NCBI GenBank assembly: GCA_041390905.1
Contig: JAWKPA010000013.1
Span: 1,302,001-1,366,000 of the forward strand
Reading direction: 5' to 3'
DNA length: 64,000 nt
DNA from: JACKCD01 sp041390905
GTDB lineage: Bacteria; Chloroflexota; Anaerolineae; Promineifilales; Promineifilaceae
Shown here: one piece after another, positions 8,561 to 18,438 of the stretch
Layout of the letters: each line of letters begins with the position of its first letter
Numbering within the stretch: the stretch's first letter is position 1
The notes under the pieces: model-generated
Seen by the model: only the letters and a program-made list of their open reading frames with translations
Databases searched by the model: none
Told to the model about the DNA's origin: nothing
Made by a program: the position numbers and the translations under genes

Positions 8561-9826
8561 CTAAAGCTGCCTTTTTATAGGTAAAAAGATATGGAAGGTG
8601 CTGCCGGGTAAATTATCAAAATCACGACGTTCGCTTTCCACAGAAATACGGCCGTTATGAGCTTCAAAAATTCCCTTTGCCACTGCCAGCCCAAGCCCTA
8701 AACCACCACCCTGAAAAGCGTGTTTACTTGTCGAATGGTGTTCAATAGAACCTAAAACATAAAACTGTTCAAAAATTCGGCCTTGCTCTTCAGCCGGAAT
8801 CCCAATACCCGTATCCCGCACCAACACTTCCACAATATTACCTACGGTACGTCCAACCACATAAATATGACCACCATCAGGCGTAAATTTAATAGCATTG
8901 CTCAACAAATTTGAGAATGCCAGCCGCAATTGATTCCCATCGCCCTCAATAAGCGGCAAATGGTAAAAATCACCCATATGCAAATTCAGGTGCCGCTTCT
9001 CACATATTTTGCTAAATTCCTGATCTATATCGTTGAACAGTGCCTGTAATGAGACCGGGCCAAACGACAAATCAAGCATTCCAGCCGCCACTCGTGAAAA
9101 GTTAATGATCTCATCAATAACCTCCTGCATACGGGCAACGCCTAAATTCAGGCCAGCAGCTACATTACTTAACGACTCAGCCACAACCATTTTGTCAGCA
9201 CGCTTAAGGTTCTCTTCCAGCAGATAAGAATAGCCACTAATCAATGTTAAGGGCGTTCGTAGCTCATGCGAAACCAAAACAATGAAATCACTTTTCATCT
9301 GATCCAGTTCACGCAAGCGCTTATTCACATTTTCCAGCTCACGCACCTTACTTTCCAATCGCTCAACCAATTTTTGCGCGTGAAGCTGTAAATGCTGTGC
9401 CCGCTCCGTTTCACTAAGTGGCTCAGTTCGTCCTTGCAGAAAATCTTCAACCTGCTTGGGAAATTGAGAAACGTTAATTGGCTTGGTAAGGAACCCGGTA
9501 CAGCCGGCCGCCAAAGCTAACTCACGACTACCAGGACTATTATGAGCCGTTAATGCCACAATAGGCGTATTGGCAAAATGAGGAATACTGCGTAGGCGCG
9601 TTGTAATCTCTCGGCCATCCATGTTGGGTAAATTAATATCCATCAGGATAAGCCGTGGCTGCTGCTCACGAGCAATCGTAATGCCCTCCAGCCCGTCATT
9701 AGCAACATACACTTCATATCCTTTACTGCCCAACACACGCTGGACAAGCAGCCGGCTAGCGTTGTTGTCTTCAATATAAAGTATTTTGACAGGCTGTTTA
9801 TACTCAACTACAGTATTGATAATCAA
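8561..9826 (-). CDS. REC-histidine kinase (response regulator/sensor hybrid)
   Basis: The 421-residue soluble protein starts with a receiver domain (ILYIEDN, phosphoacceptor D63 in LILMDINLPNMDG, KP near residue 115), then a coiled coil (about 140-178) and a HisKA domain with H187 in SHELRTP. The HATPase_c domain shows the N box (NLLSNAIKF), DTGIGIP and GGGLGLGLA. With a receiver at the N-terminus and no membrane segment, it is probably driven by phosphoryl transfer from another kinase or by protein contacts. It is the last gene of the minus-strand signalling island. An alternative start is not strongly excluded. Confidence 0.93.
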   Translation of the reverse strand: MIINTVVEYKQPVKILYIEDNNASRLLVQRVLGSKGYEVYVANDGLEGITIAREQQPRLILMDINLPNMDGREITTRLRSIPHFANTPIVALTAHNSPGSRELALAAGCTGFLTKPINVSQFPKQVEDFLQGRTEPLSETERAQHLQLHAQKLVERLESKVRELENVNKRLRELDQMKSDFIVLVSHELRTPLTLISGYSYLLEENLKRADKMVVAESLSNVAAGLNLGVARMQEVIDEIINFSRVAAGMLDLSFGPVSLQALFNDIDQEFSKICEKRHLNLHMGDFYHLPLIEGDGNQLRLAFSNLLSNAIKFTPDGGHIYVVGRTVGNIVEVLVRDTGIGIPAEEQGRIFEQFYVLGSIEHHSTSKHAFQGGGLGLGLAVAKGIFEAHNGRISVESERRDFDNLPGSTFHIFLPIKRQL

Positions 9827-9997
9827 GCGCCTTTTGTGGGAATCATCTCTTGGCTCTCAAAACGTTTGGGAAACGACACGACAAGATGATCCCTTGTATG
9901 AATGAACTTATTTCATTGACTACCTGCAATATGGCACCCACACCAATCATTGGCGTGCCTCTAAAACAAGCATAATGATTATTTCTTGCAAAACGTC

Positions 9998-11710
9998 TTA
10001 AAGAAGTGCCTGCTGTATACCTTCAACCAGCTCCGTGATCATAAATGATCCTTTCTGAAGCAACGTTTTAATTTTCCCATCAAGCCGCTTACGCTCAAGC
10101 ACAGAAAGATCACGGGCTGTAATCACAATGATAGGGATATCCTTTAAGTGCTTATCACCTTTCATCGCCTCAACGATGGAAAAACCGTCCAGGCCAGGCA
10201 TGGTCAAATCTAATAATACCAAATCTGGCTGAATTGTCCTGATTTTTTCCAGGCCAATTATGCCATCTGCAGCCTCGTCTATATGCAAGTCGCTATGGGA
10301 TTGCAAGATACGGCGAATCAGTTTAAGGGAATCTTCATTATCCTCAACAATCACGACATGCTTCTGACGCTGATCAATATCTTCATGAGATGTCACAACA
10401 TCGCCACTATCAGCAAGGTCAAATTTATGGGTCTCCGCTTCGTTCAGAATCATATTGCGCATTTGGTTTTCACCTACAACATGCTTCTCAACAGGGAAAG
10501 TATGGCCGGAGCAGTTTACAACAACGGTTTCGTGAGGACGGATGACACCGGCACGTATTAGCTTAAACAAACCGGCAAAAGCAACGGCCGTTGCTGGCTC
10601 CACCGAAATACCATCCATCTTTGCCATCACCCGCAAAGCACTAAACGCCTCCTGATCAGTCACCGTTTCCATTGTGCCGCCATGCTCCAAAATCAACTGC
10701 CGCAGCACCTGGTATGCCTCACCAGGAAATCCAGTCGCCAACGTCGCAATATCAGTTTCAGGCTCCTCAACGTTTTCCGCCACTTCCAACCCTTTTTTGA
10801 AAGAGTTAGCCATCGGGGCACAGCCAGCCACCTGGATACAAGCCAGCTTTGGCAGTTTTTCAACCAGCCCCAAATCCTTCATCTCCTGGAAACCCTTCAT
10901 CACCCCCACAGGCCCCATGCCACCACTCACCGCTTGGATAAACCAATCTGGTGTCTGCCACGGGTGACGATTGCCATTCGGCATAGACGGGTCTCCCCCA
11001 GCGCGAAGCGTACCAAGCTGCTCAGCAATTTCAAAGGCCACCGTTTTCATAGCCTCTTTGGCAGCTACACTTTTAATGCCGCGATCAAGAAAGAAACCCT
11101 TATCATGCGCAAAATCGGCCGCAACTTTTTTAGCATCATCATAGGTACTAGCCACAATGATGACTTCAGAACCATAAATGGCAATTTCACGCACCTTTTC
11201 TGCCGGTATGGTATTGGTTACAAAAGCCCACAGCTTGATACCAGCCCTTGTGCAGTAAGCGGAGTAAGCAATGGCAACATTACCCGTCGAGGCTACAACA
11301 GCCTCTTTAACACCTGCCTCTTGCATCGCACTAACAGCTACCGCCGCCTGACGATCCTTAAATGAGTTGGTTGGTCCCTGGCGTTCGTCTTTAAGATAAA
11401 TATTGGGGTGACCAAGCATGAGACCCAGGTTCTTGGCCCGAAGGAGTGGTGTCCACCCTTCCCCTAATGTGATGATGTTTTCGTCGTTGCGAATCGGGAG
11501 CAATTCGCGGTAACGCCACATCGTAGCACCCCGCTCGGCTAATTGGTCAGCCCATTCAGGGTGATGACCATTCCCATTTTGTGGTTGTAAACTAGACAGA
11601 TCATAGCAAGCGTCTAACTGCGTGCTGCTACAAACAGGACACCCTTCAACCGGTTTTGTATATAGAAATTGTGTCTGGCAATTTCTACAAACCAAATGAA
11701 AATTTCTCAT
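9998..11710 (-). CDS. Threonine synthase-like PLP enzyme fused to a C-terminal receiver domain
   Basis: Residues 1-30 form a zinc-ribbon-like Cys motif (CRNC then CPVC), as in many ThrC proteins. Residues about 60-415 are a fold-type II PLP enzyme: the lysine in SFKDR (K118), STGNVAIAYSAY, a VSGGMGP loop and the C-terminal VVVNCSGHTFPVEKH. Threonine synthase makes threonine from O-phosphohomoserine. After a linker (416-448), residues 449-570 form an intact receiver: acidic pair E457/D458, phosphoacceptor D501 in LLDLTMPGLDG, T531 and K553. The reading frame is continuous, so the fusion is not a frameshift artefact of the open frame. It sits 17 bp after a histidine kinase gene and 171 bp before another, not with hom or thrB. 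Enzyme specificity within the family is inferred. Confidence 0.88.
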   Translation of the reverse strand: MRNFHLVCRNCQTQFLYTKPVEGCPVCSSTQLDACYDLSSLQPQNGNGHHPEWADQLAERGATMWRYRELLPIRNDENIITLGEGWTPLLRAKNLGLMLGHPNIYLKDERQGPTNSFKDRQAAVAVSAMQEAGVKEAVVASTGNVAIAYSAYCTRAGIKLWAFVTNTIPAEKVREIAIYGSEVIIVASTYDDAKKVAADFAHDKGFFLDRGIKSVAAKEAMKTVAFEIAEQLGTLRAGGDPSMPNGNRHPWQTPDWFIQAVSGGMGPVGVMKGFQEMKDLGLVEKLPKLACIQVAGCAPMANSFKKGLEVAENVEEPETDIATLATGFPGEAYQVLRQLILEHGGTMETVTDQEAFSALRVMAKMDGISVEPATAVAFAGLFKLIRAGVIRPHETVVVNCSGHTFPVEKHVVGENQMRNMILNEAETHKFDLADSGDVVTSHEDIDQRQKHVVIVEDNEDSLKLIRRILQSHSDLHIDEAADGIIGLEKIRTIQPDLVLLDLTMPGLDGFSIVEAMKGDKHLKDIPIIVITARDLSVLERKRLDGKIKTLLQKGSFMITELVEGIQQALL

Positions 11711-11727
11711 GCGTTACTTTACTTAAG

Positions 11728-14700
11728 CTAATGATTGTTTCCGATAAAATGTACAGTTTTATTAGGTGATCCTAACTGCTTGACTGGCAGCTTCACGTGG
11801 AACGTAGTGCCTTTATTTAACTCGCTCTCAACTTCAATAGAACCTCCATGCATACTAATCAGCCATTTGGTGATGGGAAGACCAAGACCAGTGCCACCAG
11901 CAACGCGCGTTGTTGAACTGTCTACTTGCTCAAAAGCAGCAAAAAGTTTGTTGTAGTTCTCTTTTGCAATACCAATACCGGTATCGCGCACGGCTATGTG
12001 AACCTCATTATTTGACGATTCGTCAATTGCTAATTCGATCTGCCCTTTGGTGGTAAATTTGGCAGCATTGGAAAGCAGGTTGATTAGGATTTGACGAATG
12101 CGAATGGGGTCAGCCTCAATTTTGGGCAACTGTGGGGCAATGTTCCATACCAATGCTATATCAGACTCTTTTACGAGGCCAACGGTGATGGCATGAACCG
12201 TACGAGCTATTTCCGATAAATCAACCAGCTCGAAGCTAAGCGTCATTTTGCCCGCCTCAATTTTTGCCATGTCGAGGATTTCGTTAATGAGTGCCAGCAA
12301 ATGCTGCCCATTCCTGTAGATGGTATTAAGGTCTTCTTCTTGGGCTTCGGTAATGGGGCCATCAATGCCTTTGAGAATGACACGAGAGAAGCCAATGATG
12401 GAATTTAAGGGCGTGCGCAATTCATGAGACATGTTTGCCAAGAACTGCGTTTTTAACTCGTCCAGTTCGCGTAATTTGGCGTTGGCGGCCTGAATTTCTT
12501 CTAGGTTTTTCTGGATGCGTTGGAACAATTGGGCGTTGGCAATGGACAGGCTGGTTTGTGTGGCGATGGTGCGAAGCAACTGGGCACCGTTCTCGGTATA
12601 GGCGTGGGGATCGTAGGATTGCAGGCTGATGAAGCCGGCCGGTTTACCCTCTTGGCGTAAAGCAACCCAAATACCAGAGCGGGGCAGCACAGAAAGTTCA
12701 CGTGAAAGCTGGGGCAACAATGAGCCAGTGTCCTCACCAGTCAGAATCGGCTGGTCACTATGAATAATCTGATAAAGTGGATCGTTAGACTTGAGTTGCT
12801 TAGAACCTAGCACCAATCGGTATCCATTGGCCGTCGCAAAAGCTGGTGTATAGGTGGCATTCTCTGGTTGATATTGGGCGAGCACAAAGATAGTGCTATC
12901 CAACAATGTGCCAACTTCTTCATAAACTGTTTTAGCCAGCGTATTGATATTTAGCGTACTAGAGATAGTAGAGCCGATGCGATTCAGGCGAACAAGTTCC
13001 TGAGCACGGCTCAGGGCATCTTCATACAGTTTGAGGTTTTCAATCTGGATGGTGGCTTGTTCGACCACAGCCTGGGCAAATTTAACATTTTTTTCGGTAA
13101 ACGGCCGTAAACTTCCCGTTGAATCCAGTGCCATATAACCAATTAATTCCTGCTGGCTGGCCGCCGGAATGATATACGAAGCGTAAGCGTTAAATGCTTC
13201 AAGATGTCTAGCTTTGCAACGTTGTGGCAACAGGTCATCATCCTGCAACAACAACAGCGGATCGCCAGACTCTTGCAGCGCGGCAAAAACGTAGTCATCG
13301 GCAATCGAAAACTGGCCTGGCTGCTTTTGCTCAAAATCCTGTGCCGTGGTTGCCACAACCGTTGCCATCTCTTTCTGCTGCTCAAACAAAACAAAGCGAC
13401 ATTGGGGTACCCCAATATACCGTGCCACATACCCCACAGCTTCAGACAGTGCCAGATCACGGGTAATGGCCTTGGTCAGCAGGTTATTGATGGTGTAGAG
13501 GGTATTGGTCTCTTCAAGCAGCTTTTGGTTGGAAAGCACAACAGCCGCCTGATCGGCCAGGGTGACAAACGGCTGTAGCTCTTGCTGATCAAACTGACTT
13601 GGTTGACTGCGGCATAGTGCCAGGGTGCCAAGCCATTCCGTCTCGTGAACGATTGGCAGCAAGGCCAGCGAGCGGAACCCATTAGCGAGGAAAAAGTGCT
13701 GGACGGTGGGTTGAACGGCCGTTGTATCATTTAAATCATCAATCAGCAAAAGCCGGTATTGATATTCGCCCAGATTAAACTGCTCAAAGGGGTAGCGCGT
13801 GTTGGGATCAAACGGCCGTTGTGTCATTCCCCACAGCACCGGACAGATCAAAAAGTCTAGATTAGTTGAGTCATACGTAACCACAGCCGCCATATCAAAC
13901 TGCTGTGATTTGGCGGCAAAATCAACAAGCCCCCGAAACACCTCGCTGGCAACAGTGGCCTCACTCAACTGGCGGCTGGTTTCATACAAATTGCTGGTTT
14001 CATTCAACGTCGTTGTCAGCTCCGCCAGGGTGGATTCCAACTGTGTAAACAGCCCCGCGTTTTCAATGGCAATGGCAAGCTGGTCGGCCAAACTTTGCAG
14101 AATGGTAACGGTCTCTTCCGGGAAAGCACCCAGAGCCATGTGCTGCACCGTCAGCGCTCCAATGGTGCGCTCGCCTGCCCGCAACGGCAGCGCCAATTCT
14201 GACCGGGTCTGGGGCAACAAAGGGTTCGGCTGGAACGCTTTTGCCTGCGAAACGTCTTGTTCCACAATTGCCTCGCCCCGGGAGATGGCCGTCCCAATCA
14301 TTGAAGGGCCACCAACAATGTGCTTAAAGCCCCGCTCAATTTGAATGCGACCTGCTTCGCCAGTACCAGCCCGCAAAACGGCCGTTTCTCCGCCGCTATC
14401 TACCAAGAACAGACCCACATAGTACAGGCCAAACCGCTCACGCACCAATTCCACCACCTGCTCAATCAACACATTGCGGTCAAGAATGGTGGTTACACGC
14501 CGCGACACTTCCGCTGCCACCCCAAGCTGGTTAGAGCTGGCACTGGCAGATTGCAACAACCTGGCATTGTTAAGCGCACTCCCCATCTCTTTGACCAGCT
14601 CTTCTACAAAGGCGATGTCTTCGTCGGGCAACATTAACCCATCGGGCAAAACTACATGGCCGAAAGATTGTTCGCCTACGTGCAAATTAAACTTTGCCCC

Positions 14701-15783
14701 ATTCATATCGTCGCCAATGACACCCGTAACACGGTTTAGCGTCAGGCTATGATCGTGATAAGTTGCATGAACACCGGCAAACTCGCTGTTCCAAAGCGAG
14801 TCAATATAACGCCCTTGCATCACTTCCAGCTCACGCGAACGGTGTTGAATTTGTTGGAAGAAAACGGCCGTTCGCCACAGCGACCGCAACTCCTGGGCAA
14901 ATGCCCGCAGCAAAATAGGGGTTTCGGCCAAATCAGTCCGCAGCGAACTGCTCTGCGTCACCACCCCGCCCATCTGGTTGTTAATATTGGGCAGCGTGAG
15001 TGCCATTAACAGCGTGCTTTTGCCATCGCTGGTCTGGTAATATTCCCGGTATTCGCCTTCCCGATTGCCCAGCGCATTATCCAGAATCATTGCCAGCCGG
15101 GATTCTACTAATCGCCCCGGAGCATGGCTGGAATCGGTGCTATCCTTCACCAGCCAGCGTGATTCAACGGCATCAAACAAACAAATAGCCGCCAAATCAA
15201 GCTGCAAAATCTGGGCAATCCCTGTGATGGATTCATGCAGCAGCTTGTTTTCCTCGCTTAGGGTTGCCAGGTAGCTATTGAGCGCAATCAGGTCTTGCAG
15301 CGTCTTGTTGCGGTGCTCTTGTGCCTGTTGCAGCAGGCGCTGCTGGTCTAGCTGGCTGTGCAAAGCTCGCTGAAGGGCAACCTGGGATTGTTCGCGGAAG
15401 GTATGCTCCAGGGCAACGTGCGCCTGAGCTAATTTTTCGAGAAAGAGTATCTGGAAATTACCGAGCCTGGCAAAAACGGCCGTTTCCACCCCCACGTTTT
15501 CCCACGGCACCCCATTAAGTGCCTGCATCAACCGCGCCCCGCTTTCCACCACCAGCCCCTGCTCGGCCAGTTCTGAAGCAGCCACCGTAACGGCCGTTTC
15601 TCCCACCGCCCCCGCCATATAATCCCAAAACAGCTTTGACAACCGCTCCACCACCAAAGCCGACCGACGCGCCGATTTCAAAAACCCTCGATTATTGATG
15701 GCATGTTGAATAAATGCCTCTTGCAAATAATGTTCAATATTCAGCTGCTTCGTTAAATTTGCGTTTCCAGTTTTCGCCATCAT
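11728..15783 (-). CDS. Large multi-GAF sensor histidine kinase
   Basis: This 1351-residue protein has no membrane segment. After a coiled-coil N-terminus come about five GAF-like modules (roughly 195-330, 435-595, 620-770, 790-920, 930-1080), a coiled coil, HisKA with the phosphoacceptor H1120 in MSHELRTPLNSIIGF, and HATPase_c with NLLSNAAKF, DTGIGIAKE and GGTGLGLPI. The second GAF (VVELVRERFGLYYVGLFLVD) closely resembles the third GAF of the neighbouring GAF-only protein at 16682-18391, pointing to duplication. It lacks its own receiver, so partners may be the receiver proteins or the receiver of the PLP fusion directly downstream. Ligands are unknown. Confidence 0.93.
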   Translation of the reverse strand: MMAKTGNANLTKQLNIEHYLQEAFIQHAINNRGFLKSARRSALVVERLSKLFWDYMAGAVGETAVTVAASELAEQGLVVESGARLMQALNGVPWENVGVETAVFARLGNFQILFLEKLAQAHVALEHTFREQSQVALQRALHSQLDQQRLLQQAQEHRNKTLQDLIALNSYLATLSEENKLLHESITGIAQILQLDLAAICLFDAVESRWLVKDSTDSSHAPGRLVESRLAMILDNALGNREGEYREYYQTSDGKSTLLMALTLPNINNQMGGVVTQSSSLRTDLAETPILLRAFAQELRSLWRTAVFFQQIQHRSRELEVMQGRYIDSLWNSEFAGVHATYHDHSLTLNRVTGVIGDDMNGAKFNLHVGEQSFGHVVLPDGLMLPDEDIAFVEELVKEMGSALNNARLLQSASASSNQLGVAAEVSRRVTTILDRNVLIEQVVELVRERFGLYYVGLFLVDSGGETAVLRAGTGEAGRIQIERGFKHIVGGPSMIGTAISRGEAIVEQDVSQAKAFQPNPLLPQTRSELALPLRAGERTIGALTVQHMALGAFPEETVTILQSLADQLAIAIENAGLFTQLESTLAELTTTLNETSNLYETSRQLSEATVASEVFRGLVDFAAKSQQFDMAAVVTYDSTNLDFLICPVLWGMTQRPFDPNTRYPFEQFNLGEYQYRLLLIDDLNDTTAVQPTVQHFFLANGFRSLALLPIVHETEWLGTLALCRSQPSQFDQQELQPFVTLADQAAVVLSNQKLLEETNTLYTINNLLTKAITRDLALSEAVGYVARYIGVPQCRFVLFEQQKEMATVVATTAQDFEQKQPGQFSIADDYVFAALQESGDPLLLLQDDDLLPQRCKARHLEAFNAYASYIIPAASQQELIGYMALDSTGSLRPFTEKNVKFAQAVVEQATIQIENLKLYEDALSRAQELVRLNRIGSTISSTLNINTLAKTVYEEVGTLLDSTIFVLAQYQPENATYTPAFATANGYRLVLGSKQLKSNDPLYQIIHSDQPILTGEDTGSLLPQLSRELSVLPRSGIWVALRQEGKPAGFISLQSYDPHAYTENGAQLLRTIATQTSLSIANAQLFQRIQKNLEEIQAANAKLRELDELKTQFLANMSHELRTPLNSIIGFSRVILKGIDGPITEAQEEDLNTIYRNGQHLLALINEILDMAKIEAGKMTLSFELVDLSEIARTVHAITVGLVKESDIALVWNIAPQLPKIEADPIRIRQILINLLSNAAKFTTKGQIELAIDESSNNEVHIAVRDTGIGIAKENYNKLFAAFEQVDSSTTRVAGGTGLGLPITKWLISMHGGSIEVESELNKGTTFHVKLPVKQLGSPNKTVHFIGNNH

Positions 15784-15826
15784 AACTCGACTTTAGTTAG
15801 CTCCTGACGCGGGACACCCCGCCAGC

Positions 15827-16660
15827 CTACTCTTTAACAAAAAAAAGCGCATAAAGAGCCAAACCCGCCTCTTGCACCGCCACATCATCCAAAAAATCGG
15901 CCGGCAACCCCATAAAATTTATAGCCATCTCCACCAACTTCGGCTTCCACGGCCACAAAAGATCACACACCTTCCCCACATCCGCATACCGCACCGGCAC
16001 CCCCATCCGCTGCAACTTCCCCTGCGCCTCGTCCGCCTCTTGCGATTGCACCTCACTTGCCCGTGTCAACAAGAAAAACGAAAGCTGCGAACCAACCGCC
16101 AGCCTTTCATACAACGTTTTTGCCAACAGCCGCAACTCTGCCTCTGACAAAAATATCGGGATATTGTTCAAACCAACGGCCAATTTCTCATCAAAGCGCA
16201 ATCGCTGCCGAACATCCTCATTCGCCAACAGCGCCCCAATCTCCCGCGCATTCCCATACACATACGCCACCTCTGCCAGCCCGGCAAGCAAATGCACCCC
16301 ATAGCTAACCGCTACCGGGTTAATATCGCTATAAACAAACATTGCATCTGGCACAAGCTGATGCACCATATCGCCGCTCGGAATCCCCGACCCCAAATCT
16401 AAAAACTGGCGAAACCCCTCAACCTCATAAAGATGCTGCACCGCCTCAACCGTAAATGCCCTGCTCAGTTGCACCAGCTTTTTCAAAGGCGGAAACTCAG
16501 CCAACATCTGTTCCGCCACCGTTCGATCTATCTCAAAATAAGCAGAGCCTCCCGTCAGGTAATTAAAAACCCGCGCCAGGTTTGGTTGAGATACATCCAA
16601 AAAAGATGACGGATTAAACGTTGCCGCAGCAGCAGATTGTACAGATTTCTTTTGGGACAT
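15827..16660 (-). CDS. SAM-dependent methyltransferase of the DUF574 / Methyltransf_19 family
   Basis: The 277-residue protein shows the family start LARVFNYLTGGSAYFEIDR and an SAM-binding motif FLDLGSGIPSG at about residue 86, followed by an acidic VYSDINPVAV. Members of this family are common in actinobacteria and Chloroflexota, and most have no known substrate. The gene lies between a histidine kinase and a GAF protein in the same direction, so it may belong to the signalling operon, for instance by modifying a protein there. That link is only positional. Confidence 0.8.
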   Translation of the reverse strand: MSQKKSVQSAAAATFNPSSFLDVSQPNLARVFNYLTGGSAYFEIDRTVAEQMLAEFPPLKKLVQLSRAFTVEAVQHLYEVEGFRQFLDLGSGIPSGDMVHQLVPDAMFVYSDINPVAVSYGVHLLAGLAEVAYVYGNAREIGALLANEDVRQRLRFDEKLAVGLNNIPIFLSEAELRLLAKTLYERLAVGSQLSFFLLTRASEVQSQEADEAQGKLQRMGVPVRYADVGKVCDLLWPWKPKLVEMAINFMGLPADFLDDVAVQEAGLALYALFFVKE

Positions 16661-16681
16661 GGTATTACAGGTATACGGGTC

Positions 16682-18391
16682 TTACTGGCGGCTACCCAAC
16701 GCCAGTTCAACATCCGCATGACCAATATGTTCAGATAATGCTTTAAGCCCAATTTCAATGATGCTGTTAACATCACTCGTGCTGTGCAACAAGGCACTAA
16801 TTTGGTTAAGTTTACGCTGCCGTTCAGCACGCCCCTGCACCTGTGCAATCAGTTGGGCATTTTCAATGGCAACCGACATTTGGTCACTCATTGCCAGCAA
16901 TGTTTCAATCAACTCTTCGGAAAAATGGTTTGGCCGCACGCTTTGTACAGTTAAAGCACCAATAATGCGCCCGCGAACGCGCAGCGGCAGCGCCAACTCC
17001 GAGCGTGTTTGTGGCAGATGGGGATTTGGTCGCCATTCGCTATCTTGCAACACATCCTGCGTAATACGCGATTGCCCATCAAACGTTGCCCCGCCAATCA
17101 GCGAACGGCCACCAACGTGCAGTTGATGATGGCTTGCAACCTGTAGCCGCCCAGGCTCATCGGTACCGGCACGCAAAACGGCAAAATTGGTTTCCGCATC
17201 AATCAAAAAGAGACCCACATAGTACAGTTGAAACCGTTCTTTAATCAGGTCTACAGCTCGCTGAATCAGTTCTTCCAATTCCAGAATGTCCGTGGTAGCA
17301 GAGGCAACCGCAGCGGCCGTTTGCAGTTGAAGTCGCTGCTCTGACTGCCGCGCCAACGCTTCTTGCAACGCCTCAAACTGGATTAACCGGCTAACGGTTG
17401 TGGCAAGTGGCCCCACAATGGTGCGCAGTAGCTCCAGGTCTTGGGGGTTAAAGGCATTTTCATCGTATTCATTTTCAAGTATCAATACCCCGATGACCCG
17501 ATTGGCAACAATTAAAGGCAACCCCAACCATCCCCCCTCATCCTGAACCAACAGTAAATCGCGCTGGTCTACAACCTGTTCCAACAAAACCATCTTTTTG
17601 GCTTCCATTGAGAATTCATCTGGAGCCACTTCCATTTCGTTATCCAGGCAGTAATGAAGTTGTAGCGTTTCCTGATCTTCTCCTCGCAGAAATAAAGCGA
17701 GCTTTGTAATTTCAAACAGGGAGGTAATTTCACGATTGGCGCTGAGAAAAACGTCGGCAAGCGTGGGGGCTGAGGAAAAAGCCGTGCCAAGGCGGTTTAA
17801 CATGCTCAATTCAGCAGCACGCCGGTTGGCTTCCGTGGTGATTTGGGCATTGTGCAAGGCACCAGCTATCTGTACTGCCATTGCCTTGGCAAAATCAATT
17901 TCTTCGTTGTTGAAAATATGTTGGTCGTCGCTACGGTACAACTCAACAATACCTACGGTTCTGTTTTGGTAGACCAGCGGCACTTCCAGCGAATGGGACA
18001 TTTGCAAATCAAGCAAAATCTCCTTCTCGGCTGCTGCCAATCCGGGATCGTCTACAAAACGAATAACCGGTTCATTGGTCTGCAAAAGCCTGGCGGAATC
18101 TGGAAACGTTGCCAGATCATACACTTCGACGGCTTGCGTAAATTCAAAAACACCTTCTCGCAATGCCTCGTCGGTGAACTTGGCCTGTGTTGTTAATGTA
18201 TTGGCAGCTTGCTCCCAACTTGAAATGACACAATAGCGAATTTCAAAGTTTTCTACAAACGCACGAGCCGCACGACGATATACTTCAGCGACGTCAAGCG
18301 TGGAGGTTAGCAGCTCTTTTAGCTGCAAGAGTGATTCAGCCCATTGCAGCCGAGCCTGTAATCTTTCGACAGAGGTGGGGTATCTTTGCAT
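16682..18391 (-). CDS. GAF-domain protein without a kinase or output domain
   Basis: The 569-residue protein contains three GAF domains (about 35-180, 190-345, 375-525) separated by coiled-coil linkers, then a short tail ending LSEHIGHADVELALGSRQ. No HisKA, GGDEF or receiver is present. The third GAF (LIKERFQLYYVGLFLIDAETNFAVLRAGTDEPG) is nearly repeated in the large kinase at 11728-15783. It may act as a sensory partner for that kinase or the adjacent receivers. The tail looks like the beginning of a GAF-associated helix found in other Chloroflexota proteins, so the C-terminus is probably natural. Confidence 0.85.
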   Translation of the reverse strand: MQRYPTSVERLQARLQWAESLLQLKELLTSTLDVAEVYRRAARAFVENFEIRYCVISSWEQAANTLTTQAKFTDEALREGVFEFTQAVEVYDLATFPDSARLLQTNEPVIRFVDDPGLAAAEKEILLDLQMSHSLEVPLVYQNRTVGIVELYRSDDQHIFNNEEIDFAKAMAVQIAGALHNAQITTEANRRAAELSMLNRLGTAFSSAPTLADVFLSANREITSLFEITKLALFLRGEDQETLQLHYCLDNEMEVAPDEFSMEAKKMVLLEQVVDQRDLLLVQDEGGWLGLPLIVANRVIGVLILENEYDENAFNPQDLELLRTIVGPLATTVSRLIQFEALQEALARQSEQRLQLQTAAAVASATTDILELEELIQRAVDLIKERFQLYYVGLFLIDAETNFAVLRAGTDEPGRLQVASHHQLHVGGRSLIGGATFDGQSRITQDVLQDSEWRPNPHLPQTRSELALPLRVRGRIIGALTVQSVRPNHFSEELIETLLAMSDQMSVAIENAQLIAQVQGRAERQRKLNQISALLHSTSDVNSIIEIGLKALSEHIGHADVELALGSRQ

Positions 18392-18438
18392 CTGTTTTGT
18401 TTGGGGCGGTTGGGTTGAAATTAACGGCCGTTATATAA

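Noticed and set aside
10682..11365. 227-codon plus-strand frame inside the PLP-receiver gene
   Set aside because: Antisense shadow; the minus-strand frame has complete PLP motifs.
9998..11710. The PLP-receiver fusion as a sequencing frameshift joining two genes
   Set aside because: Both domains are in one open frame with a linker of about 33 residues and no in-frame disruption. A missed stop by base error cannot be fully excluded without reads.
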